A DNA stretch of 64,000 bases. Origin: Enoplolaimus lenunculus (taxonomy: Eukaryota; Nematoda; Enoplea; Enoplida; Thoracostomopsidae). Positions 10,208-18,741 of this stretch are shown in pieces. The notes beneath the pieces are model-generated. The model did not search any database and was not told where the DNA came from. It was given only the letters and a program-made list of their open reading frames with translations. The stretch spans positions 60,605-124,604 of the forward strand of contig JASANG010001403.1 in the NCBI GenBank assembly GCA_030248215.1, in the 5' to 3' direction. A program made the position numbers and the translations under genes. The first letter of the stretch is position 1; every line of letters begins with the position of its first letter.

Positions 10208-11880
10208 TTGTTTGACAAAGAATTAAAAATCAACCCAAAGTATACTTTAACGAACCCAAAGCACACTTGTTCCGTCATCGAAACAAATTTAGACGACCTA
10301 CAAGCTAAAATAAACAATAAACATTAGGATGTTAACCTTGTTACAGCAGGTATTAAAAACATTCGTTTATGAAGCTGGTTAACACAATTCATATAAAAAA
10401 TTGAAACCTTTAGGTATATACCATATATACTCATTTTATCTATAATGCTGTAATTTGTTAAACATATAGCAAGCCTAAAGATAACATAAAGCTTGAGCCG
10501 AAACTAATATTTTTAAGCTTTAAATTCGATAACTATAGCGTTTAATCCGCAGATATACCGCAAGAGTCCGGCTGATGAATTTCTAAGTTTTGGTAAGAGT
10601 CAACCTTGTAATTATATTTCAAACAGGTTGACCAGATGGTAATTGCATCCGTCCGTACCAGTTACTAGTTTGGTACTAGGTAAGTACTACAGAGGAATAA
10701 TTATTCATATACCACTCATCACTGACACACCGAGACGAGAATAAACACAAGTTAAAAATTCAATATGAATTTTAGACACCAAACAGTACAGCAAGACAAC
10801 TGAAGCTTTGCTAATTCGTTACGCAAAAATTTGGAACACAAACTTTTAGTCAAATTTTTATGTCACAAATATTAAATATAATTCGCTTCGGAAGTAATTA
10901 AATTTTTCAACAAAAAAGATCTAAACACAAAAGAATATCTTCACTTTTACTAAATCAGAGTCAAAATGTCAATTTCACACGTTTTCGAGCAGAACACAAT
11001 ATTAAGATTATGAAATTTTTTTCGCCGCATTTCATGAAACGCCGTTCTTGGAATGTCTTTCTGCGGCAAACTGTGCGCCCGTCTAAACGCGCAACTTGCT
11101 TCTTCAGACTGGTACAGTGTGAAAAAAATTAAGTGATAAATATCGTTTCGAATTTTAATATTAAAAAAAGTAATGTCCTAAAAAATTTTCGATGCCCACA
11201 GCCGACGGAACAAAGTCTACAAAGGATCACAATTCGAACGATTGTAAAATACTTTCGAAATGTTAAAATTGCATAATTTGTGTCAAAATGTTTCGCTGTT
11301 TCGTGTCTTTCAAGTCAAAGAATTTATAAGTTTGATTTTAAGACGATTTTGACTCAAATTTATATTAAAATATTCAACAGTATAACAAATCGCTTTGATC
11401 TTGGCTGCCCATAGTTGTATAGGGCCACATAGGTTGACTATCTGCCCGAAATAAATTGTTTTGGAGGAAGTTGATTTAAATTGCCATTTTGACAAAAATT
11501 ATACACTATACAAAATATACAAAAAAGAAAAGTTTCACATTAATCCTAGTTTTTAATTTTTATTTAATATGTGAAATTGATATTTGCAACATCAGCACAG
11601 CCAAATCATCGCAATTCTGTGTTACAGGTTGCATAGCTTTATAATAAGTTGAAGGAACCAGAGCGCAACGCTTTAATTAACACTGAAATAGATTTTTTAT
11701 CTCAAGAATCACATATAAACGGAAAGAATAGTAACATAAATGAAGCCACAAACAGGTGATTAAAGTTTAGACAATTATGTCTTGAAACTAACAAATTCAA
11801 ATTCGTATCATCTGTTTTTAATATAAAACAAATTCAAGTTTTAAATACGTCAAAAAATAATTTCTCAGATTTAAGACTTA
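10208..11880. other. AT-rich intergenic stretch
   Basis: About 1.7 kb with no supported gene, RNA or recognised repeat. Short open frames have no domain-like content. Confidence 0.4.
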
Positions 11881-11883
11881 TGG

Positions 11884-12175
11884 TTGCGCTATACTTTTGT
11901 TGACGTCCGGCACCGTCCGTCACCGTGCGGTATCGTACGCAAATAAAACTGGTGTACGATAACGTAGGGAGACGGGCGGCTCCGTACTATTTACGGACGG
12001 TGACGGACTGCGCCGTACGGGTGACGGACGGTGACGGACTGCGCCGTACGGGTGACGGACGGTGACGGACTGCGCCGTACGGGTGTCGGACGGTGACGGA
12101 CTGCGCCGTACGGATGACAGACGGTGACGGGCGGCGCCGTGACGGGCGGGACCGTACGGGTAACGTACGCTGACG
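11884..12175 (+). mobile_element. GGTTGCGCTATACTT element with expanded 31-bp GACGG tandem repeat
   Basis: The left end, GGTTGCGCTATACTTTTG, matches the end of the complete element at 40776-40992. It continues with GACGTCCGGCACCGTCCGTC. From about 11993 to 12130 a 31-bp unit (GACGGACGGTGACGGACTGC followed by GCCGTACGGGT) repeats about four times and then degenerates. No right-hand inverted end is visible. The GC-rich CpG-dense array is out of keeping with the AT-rich surroundings. Confidence 0.7.
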
Positions 12176-13157
12176 GATTTGTAAGGATAAAAAACTCTGA
12201 ATTTCGAAACTGCCAGAACCTCCGGCTAAAAAATTATATCAAGCCGGAGCCTGTGCTGCGCTCACACCTCTGGTCTTTTATAAGTACCTTGTCATCAGCA
12301 CAGCCTTCGTTAATTATTTTCGCCCTATTATGTTAAATATATAAAACTGTTTCATTTGAACAGAATTGAATGCACTATTAAAATATAATTGTATTGCTCT
12401 TCCATACATGACGACGTGTTCCAGTTTTAAACTCGTTTTCACTTCCAAAAGCAACTGGAAAATGTTATTAAAAATTGAAAGAAATTAAAATTTTAACAAC
12501 TCAATTTGAAATTTAAATAAGGTTTAGTACAGTAATAATAATTTTGCGGGTATGCAAAAAAGCGTCCTCGTTTCACTCAAATTAAGTTTGACGGCAGATC
12601 GGACGAACAATACACGAATGAAAATTCTGTTCTGTGATGAAAAACTCATATCGAAAATTTAAGAGCTAAGCTGAACCGACTCGTTATTATTTGTGCGTAG
12701 TGTATAACCATTTCACCAACTGTTTAGTGGGCGGCATAACGGTGGATCAGACCGTTTTCAGTGCGGACTATTGCGGTTCGACTGTAGCGCACCGCTGGTT
12801 TGATAATTTACGGGCGTTAAAATCAGCTTACCGCAACTTTGCAGACATTTCGAAACATGTCATATGTTATTGACAGGCAATATATCAAATATCATATGAT
12901 GCTGCAGTACAAATAGTGACTACCATATTTAAGATAACAGACAAGTGACAATTCAAAATTTTTGAATTCGAAAGCGGGAACGTGCAGACAAGGCGTTGCC
13001 GCGATTGTCACAGCTACAGGTACAAAACGTGTTTCGAGTTGCTTCGGTTATGACGTCAACCCCGCAAGCTGTGGTTCATGTTTTCGCAGCGATGCACATA
13101 GCAAAACAGGATTTCGCTTAACTGGAACAAAACCAATTATTCCAAGCGAAAGTTAGT
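12176..13157. other. Intergenic stretch with two short open frames
   Basis: No gene supported. Open frames at 12691-12873 (plus) and 12962-13156 (plus) have near-coding base composition but no recognisable motif or consistent splice context. Confidence 0.35.
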
Positions 13158-13426
13158 TTAACCCCTTATCACACTGAGTTGCCTATAGGCAACTCAGCGC
13201 AGTGTATATACGTTAAATAATATATCGCACCGTGTTTAACAATTGCAACACGTATACATAGTACTAAATCACCACAAGACGTGAGAGCCCCCTCGGGCTC
13301 GAGCGTCAAGCTCCTATAGCTGAGTGCTGATGGTATACGCCTCCCACTTCAGTCACTGGAGTTCGAATCCTAGCATAAAAGTAGGTCTAAGGGGAAATAG
13401 AAAATATTGATGTGAGAAAGGGTTAA
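13158..13426 (+). mobile_element. PiggyBac-like MITE (TTAA-flanked) with tRNA-like module, copy 1
   Basis: TTAA at both ends (13158-13161 and 13423-13426). Terminal inverted repeats CCCCTTATCACA and GTGAGAAAGGG, with a subterminal palindrome GAGTTGCCTATAGGCAACTC just inside the left end. The TTAA site and CCCT start fit piggyBac-type elements. Inside, at 13310-13385, is a tRNA-like stretch with A-box-like TAGCTGAGTG and B-box-like GAGTTCGAATCC. No transposase. Confidence 0.8.
13310..13385 (+). other. tRNA-like module inside piggyBac-like MITE
   Basis: Runs from GCTCCTATAGCTGAGTG through GCCTCCCAC (anticodon-loop-like, glycine CCC type by eye) to ACTGGAGTTCGAATCC. A and B boxes have correct order and spacing. 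The acceptor stem is not convincing, so a working tRNA is unlikely; a pol III promoter is possible. Confidence 0.55.
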
Positions 13427-13454
13427 GCGAAAAATTTTCAGTTTACTATCTATA

Positions 13455-13721
13455 ACCCTTCTCACATTGAGTTGCCTATAGGCAACTCAGCACAGTGTAT
13501 ATACGTTAAATAACATATATCGCACCGTGTTTAACAATTGCAACACGTATACATAGAATTAAGTCACCACAAGACGTGAGAGCCCCCTCGGGCTCGAGCG
13601 TCAAGCTCCTATAGCTGAGTGGTGATGGTATACGCCTCCCACTCCAGTCACTGGAGTTCGAATCCCAGCATAAAAGTAGGTCTAAGGGGAAATAGAAAAT
13701 ATTCATGTGAGAAACGGTTAA
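13455..13721 (+). mobile_element. PiggyBac-like MITE with tRNA-like module, copy 2
   Basis: About 95% identical by eye to copy 1 and in the same orientation, separated by about 29 bp (GCGAAAAATTTTCAGTTTAC followed by TATC). Left TTAA is altered to TATAA; right TTAA is at 13718-13721. The same spacer precedes the copies at 45583 and 61578. The tRNA-like module lies at about 13606-13680. Confidence 0.8.
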
Positions 13722-13729
13722 ACATATCC

Positions 13730-13888
13730 GGGCCCGTAGCCAATGAGGCCAAGTGGGGTCTCAGCCCCCTGGAATAATTTTGCCTTCCTCCTAAAATTTT
13801 CAATCTTGCTTGTAACTCATTAACAACCCTTGAATGCCCCTCTTGACATTTTTAGCCCCCCAGCAAGGTGAGTTGGCTACGGGCCGGG
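13730..13888. mobile_element. hAT-like MITE, GGGCCCGTAGCC ends
   Basis: Inverted ends GGGCCCGTAGCCAATGAGG and GAGTTGGCTACGGGCC enclose about 160 bp. Flanks share ACATATC on both sides, consistent with an 8-bp target duplication with one change. Non-coding. The fragment GCAAGGTGAGTTGGCT also occurs at about 63725, and a diverged form at about 35325. Confidence 0.65.
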
Positions 13889-14060
13889 TACATATCTTTA
13901 TATCAATTCAAACGTGGGTCTTCGGAACTGTAGGTGTGTATTTCTTGTGACGGTATTGGCGCGGCTTAAATTTGTCTTCGTGAAATATACACAGTCCAAA
14001 ACTCTGCGGCAGAGAGCAGTCTACACACTGCAATTGTCCTGTTTTCCGTTTGCACTCCTG

Positions 14061-14475
14061 GGTCTTGCTGTCCCGCGGCAAATCAGGACGCCCCTAAACG
14101 TGGCCAATGTAAATAACAGGGGCGGAACAGCATAATAAACATATTCCTAAGCCTATGCCTAAGAGTAAGCGTAAGAATGAGCTTATCTCTAGCCTAAGCC
14201 TAAGCCAAAGCAACAATATTTGTCTAAAGCTTATTAGCTTACTCTATTGCAGTCCCAAAACAACGTTGTGCCCCTGATCCATGGACGTAGCCAGGATTTT
14301 TGTTTGGTTGGGGGGCCCACACAAATACTTGAAATATTTATTGTGTTAATCAATTATTTTCCTCAATTAGCATGTAGAGCAGGGTGCAAGCGGAACTGAA
14401 TTATAACGGAATCGAAATCAAAACTACGGCCAATGTTACTCTGAGGGGCGTCCCGTTTTCCCGCGGGACAGCAAC
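14061..14475. repeat. Inverted-repeat pair nesting a telomere-repeat element
   Basis: The block TTGCTGTCCCGCGG...GGACGCCCCTAAACGTGGCC (14061-14105) is the reverse complement, with changes, of GGCC...GGGGCGTCC...CCGCGGGACAGCAA (14428-14475). Both are subfamily-1 element ends. They enclose the element at 14102-14284. The right arm runs directly into the 46-bp minisatellite. Confidence 0.6.
14102..14284 (+). mobile_element. Telomere-repeat TIR element (subfamily 2)
   Basis: Starts GGCCAATGTAAATAACAGG then GGCGGAACAGCATAATAAAC, with CCTAAG-type hexamers, then the right block AGTCCCAAAACAACGTTGTG with a damaged right end near CCATGG. No target duplication recognisable. Confidence 0.7.
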
Positions 14476-14509
14476 AGGCCAGCACCTCTGCCCATATATT
14501 TGTGCTGGG

Positions 14510-15772
14510 ACGGAGGGACAGCTTCGAGCCTATGTTTTTGCAGGGTTGGGCGGGACAGACAAGACAGCTTCAATCTAGCGTGCTTGTTGGGTTGGCCGGG
14601 ACAGCCTCGTGCCTATTTTTGCTGAGTCGAACGGGTCAACCGGGACAGCTTCGAGCCTATGTTTTTGCTGGGTCAGTTGGGACAGCCGGGACAGCTTCGA
14701 GCGTGTGTTTTTGTTGGGTCGGCCGGGTCAGCCGGGACAGCTTCGAGCCTATGTTTTTGCTGGGTCGGGCGGGACAGCCGGGACAGCTTCGAGCCTATGT
14801 TTTCGCTGGATCGGGCGGGGCAGCCGGGACAGCTTCGAGCCTATGTTTTTCTTGGGTCGAGCGGGACAACCGGGACAGCTTCGAGCGTGTGTTTTCGTTG
14901 GGTCGGTCGGCACAGCCAGGACAGCTTTGAGCCTATGTTTTGCTGGGTCGGGCGAGACAGGCGGGGCAGCCTCGAGTGTGTGTTTTCGTTGGGTCGGTCG
15001 GGACAACCTGAACAGTCTCGATCGTGCGTTTTTTGGGTCGGTCGGGACAGCCGGGACAGCTTTGATCGTGTGTTTTCGTTGGGTCGGTCGAGACAGCCGG
15101 GACAGTTTCGAGCCTATGTTTTTGCAGGGTCGGGCGGGCAGCCGGGACAGCTTCCAACAGGTGGGTGTTTTCGTTGGGTCGGTCGGGACAGCTTCGAGCC
15201 TATGTTTTTGCTGGGTCGGGCGGGACAGCCAGGACAGCTTCCAGCGTGTGTTTTCGTTGGGTCGGTCGGGACAGCCAGAACAACTTCGAACCTATGCTTT
15301 TGCTGGGTTGGTCAGGACAGCCGAGACAGATTCCAGCCTATGGTTTTGCTGGGTCGGGCGGGACAATCGAAACAGCTTTGAGCGTGTGTCTTCGTTGGGT
15401 CGGTCGGGACAGCTTCGAACTTATGTTTTTGTTGGGTCGGGCGGGACAGCTTCGAGCCTATGTTTTTGCTGGGTCGGGCGGGACAGCCAGGACAGCTTCC
15501 AGCGTGTGTTTTCGTTGGGTCGGTCGGGACAGCCAGAACAACTTCGAACCTATGCTTTTGCTGGGTTGGTCAGGACAGCCGAGACAGATTCCAGCCTATG
15601 GTTTTGCTGGGTCGGGCGGGACAACCGAAACAGCTTCCAGCGTGTGTTTTCGTTGGGTCGGTCGGGACAGCCAGGACAACTTCGAACCTATGCTTTTGCT
15701 GGGTTGGTCGGGACAGCCGAGACAGATTCCAGCCTATGTTTTTGCTGGGTCGGGCGCGACAGCCGGGACATC
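14510..15772 (+). repeat. 46-bp G-rich minisatellite, about 27 units
   Basis: The unit is CTTCGAGCCTATGTTTTTGC then TGGGTCGGGCGGGACAGC then CGGGACAG, 46 bp with point variants (TATG/TGTG, TTTTTG/TTTTCG). GGGTCGGGCGGGACAGCCGG plus one G gives four G-runs, a canonical quadruplex pattern, in most units. Because 46 leaves remainder 1 on division by 3 and the unit has no stops, all three plus frames stay open. The resulting long frames (up to 414 codons) are artefacts. Higher-order repetition is visible at 15165-15370 versus 15443-15640. Confidence 0.93.
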
Positions 15773-16069
15773 TTCGACGGCTCTGTAATTTTCAGGCTGA
15801 GTAAATTTGTCATTCCTGGTCGAAAGCACTATTTGTGGTACTACAATTTTTAAGGCTTAGCTGTTTAAAAATGTATTTGATACACAATTACAGTGTTTAA
15901 TACAGTTTCAACGTAAAACGTAAATTGCCTAGTGTGTGTGAAGACAAAGTAAAAAAATTTGTTCAAACAGGAAACTGCTTTGCGTGGGGGTTTGGGGATC
16001 GACAGCCCCTTGAAAATGCAATAAAAGAATATGTTTTTGTATCATTGTTCTATACATGGGCCCGATCCA
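15773..16069. other. Spacer between the inverted minisatellite arms
   Basis: About 300 bp, non-repetitive. Near its right end (16043-16062) is CTATACATGGGCC, a lone right end of the telomere-repeat element family, immediately before the inverted arm. Confidence 0.5.
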
Positions 16070-16290
16070 CGCTGTCCTGGCTGTCCCAACCGACCCAGCA
16101 AAAATATATGCTCGAAGCTGTCCCGGCTGACCGACCGACCCAACAAAAACATTGGTTCTAAGCTGTGCCGGCTGTCCCGACCGACCCAACAAAAACATTG
16201 GTTCTAAGCTGTGCCGGCTGTCCCGACCGACCCAGCAAAAATACGGGCTCGAAGCTTTCCCGGTGCCCCGACCGACCAAGCAAAAATCCG
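16070..16290 (-). repeat. Inverted arm of the 46-bp minisatellite, about 5 units
   Basis: The same 46-bp unit in reverse orientation (GCTGTCCCGACCGACCCA then ACAAAAACATTGG). The two central units are almost identical. With 14510-15772 it forms a long inverted repeat that could fold or be unstable. Confidence 0.9.
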
Positions 16291-16734
16291 CTAAAAGTAA
16301 CATTAGCTGATTTGTACGATTAAATCTTATATATATTTGAATGTGGTTCTTTCTTTTTGCAGCGTAAAACGTCTCATGCATACATAGTTCGATGGAAGGT
16401 GACATTCGATGAATTGTAGTGGTTTAAATCAGACGGAAACAAACCAAATCAACTCATTCACAGTGCCGACGTTAAGATAGTCTAATGCCGGAGCAGACAC
16501 GGGTGGGGCTTCCCCTAAACTCCAGGGTGGGGTCCCCCATACTCGCGAGCGACGCGAGCTAGAGAAGCCAAACATTTTCAAGCTTCGGCGGTTTTTGTTT
16601 CAACCGGTTAAGGTGGTGACTCTTTTAGTTGTGGGGCCCCCAAATGGAGGTATGGGGCGTGGCTTCCCCGGCTCTGAGATAGTCGGCCCCCAAACAGCTT
16701 CAAGGGGGGCCCAAAAATTTTCAATGTCCACCCT
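16291..16734. other. Intergenic stretch with TE-like fragments
   Basis: Contains CTCGCGAGCGACGCGAGC and blocks such as GTGGGGCTTCCCC and GGGGCCCCC that recall MITE ends, but no full element can be bounded. No gene. Confidence 0.35.
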
Positions 16735-17000
16735 TTTTCTCCCCTTAAATCTCCCCCCCTCCCCCCTCCTTACCCCACCATTCAACCCCACACCCCACCC
16801 CCCCCCCACACACACCCACAATTCCCAAACACGACAAAAAAAGACAGCAACCACGACAAACCCCGCACAGCCCCCCCCCCCCCCCCCCACACCGCACCAC
16901 ACCCCCCCCGCCGCCCCCCCCACCGCCCCAATCACAGACACGAACCACACCCCCCCCAGGCCCCCCAACCTCCCCCAAAACCCCCCCCCCCCCCTAAAAA
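16735..17000. repeat. Extreme C-rich low-complexity tract
   Basis: About 265 bp almost free of G on the plus strand, with many runs of C (one of about 18) mixed with CA and CAC. It gives spurious Pro-rich (plus) and Gly-rich (minus) frames. The minus strand could form G-quadruplexes. Such tracts are prone to assembly or polishing error. Confidence 0.85.
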
Positions 17001-17709
17001 CCAAAATAAAAAAAATAGAACACTGCAACGTTTTTAAAACAAGCCCTAGTTACGGGCTGTGGACTTCAACAAGCTCTTCTTACGTCCCGATGTCAGACAC
17101 TGTGTCCAGACAGTGTCTAATTTGTCCTTAGTCCCTTCGAAGGGACTACTGCCAAAACAATCTAGCTAGGTACACCTTGTGTAAAGTCTTAACATCGTAA
17201 GAACAATGTCGTTTTGTCCAGCCCTTGAAACCAGGGGTGTGGACAATTTTTTACAGTAGCGTAGACAGTATTACGTGGATGACCCATAACTTCGTGGTCA
17301 GCGAAAAAATTTTTGTGTGCCAAAATGGAGCCCTTTAAAGTTCGGCCCCTCCAATTGGGGTTTACGTGGATTGGCGCTTCCACCGGCAATGCTCATTCAC
17401 GCGGTCGCCAGAAGTAAATACCGTGTGCGTTGTTTATGGAACAGTGTTTGATCAAAATACATGGTAAAAACAATCACTACACACAACAACGCGTGAGGAA
17501 ATAGGTAACATTTGGTACACCAAAGCAATGTCACTTCAGTTAATAGGATAACATCAACAACTTGTGTGTGGGAGTGAAACGCACAGGACATCCTAGTTTC
17601 AATTTTTCCACAGCTATTGTGGGCCATAGCCCCCTTGCCCCCCCCCCCCCGGCTACGCCCTTGATCTGATCTTTACATGGGACCTAGTCCAAAAGTTGGT
17701 GCAAAATTT
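17001..17709. other. Intergenic stretch
   Basis: No supported gene. 17270-17400 resembles 46100-46300 in words such as GTGGTCAGCGA followed by AAATTT, suggesting a shared diverged repeat. Near 17670-17687, GATCTTTACATGGGACC looks like a lone right end of the telomere-repeat element. Confidence 0.35.
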
Positions 17710-17949
17710 ATGTTTAAGCCCATAGCATCCGTAACAGTTACGTCTGCGATACTCCTGTTACACATTTGTCGGTTGGCTGTAGGAGCTGGTTCAGATTTTC
17801 AAATACAAATACTGGAACAAAATATTTCTCGACCTTTAGTGTTAACTTCCTCAACTTTGGATATTACACGCGAAATAAATAGAATTTATTGGTGCTGCGC
17901 ACAATATATGTATGCGCACGTAATTTTACTGTGGCGAGTGCTTTATTAA
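17710..17949 (+). CDS. Possible signal-peptide exon, unrecognised
   Basis: An ATG-started frame (79 codons) opens MFKPIASVTVTSAILLLH and continues CRLAVGAG, a plausible signal peptide with a cleavage region, then a polar stretch ending at TAA. No partner exon, donor or homology is recognised, and it may be chance. Note that it lies 800 bp ahead of the Ro60 gene on the same strand. Confidence 0.22.
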   Translation: MFKPIASVTVTSAILLLHICRLAVGAGSDFQIQILEQNISRPLVLTSSTLDITREINRIYWCCAQYMYAHVILLWRVLY

Positions 17950-18514
17950 TATTCGCAAACTGTTTCCAACAGACTGCTTTTAATGCAAAAACAGAAACAG
18001 TTTATGTACAGGGTTTCAATGTGATAGCTAGTTCGAATCATTACCTCAGCCAACGTGAAACAGATATGGAAATCCAACGGAAAGGGAAATGATGTATTTT
18101 ACGATTTGATGTTAGGCTGGTTGTAGAGGCGCAGCTTTGGGTACTTGTTTATATTTTCTTGAGGTTTTAAATGAACAATGCTTTATTTTACGTAAAACTA
18201 AAATCAACTAATATATGCAATCTATAATTTTTTGCACCATGTTTATAGTTTATATACATATACATTAGGATTCCGGCAAAAAATCGATATCCGGCTCCAA
18301 TACTCTAAATGACCGGATATCAATTGTTGAAAAGTATAACGTAAGGTCACAGTTACAACGTTTTGCTGTGAACTTTGTGTGAAATGGCAAAACTAGGGAC
18401 TTCCAGAAAAAAGATCAGTACTATGCGGTCGGGACATCTCCTTTCTCCGAAGAACAGTCAATATTTTGTTTTTTCTCCCGAATTTCTCCGAATCAATTTT
18501 TCGGAAAGATATGG

Positions 18515-18590
18515 CCATGTCGGGAATCGAAACTCGGACCTCTCGCTCGCGAGCCAAGCGAGCTACCCATTACACACGCGGCCGACATTA
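18515..18590 (-). other. tRNA-like sequence, minus strand
   Basis: Read on the minus strand, it begins GGCCGCGTGTGTAATGGG and ends CCCGACATGGCC. The ends pair at six of seven positions. CTCGC/GCGAG can form an anticodon-type stem, and GTTTCGATTCCC resembles a B box with one extra T. The length is near that of a tRNA but the D arm is poor. Probably a tRNA pseudogene or tRNA-derived repeat, 150 bp upstream of the Ro60 start. Confidence 0.45.
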
Positions 18591-18741
18591 TAATTTTCTA
18601 TTTTCTTTGTGCACGTGTATATATGTATCGTGTCATTGATATAACGCCATATATACACATCCTATACCACGTGTTCTGGCGATATAAATATATACAATAA
18701 TTATATATTGTATACGTATGTGACATTTTGTAGTTTATGTC

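Noticed and set aside
12691-13156. Two GC-richer plus-strand frames ahead of the MITE pair
   Set aside because: No motif, no splice-phase partner and no family resemblance.
14609-15853. Long open frames (up to 414 codons) over the 46-bp minisatellite
   Set aside because: The unit has no stop codons and its length leaves remainder 1 on division by 3, so all three plus frames stay open automatically. There are no splice or start features.
14510-16290. A CRISPR-like array
   Set aside because: Units are contiguous 46-bp repeats with no unique spacers, and the genome is eukaryotic.
16595-17131. Pro-rich and Gly-rich proteins
   Set aside because: They come from the C-rich low-complexity tract and have no conserved segment outside it.
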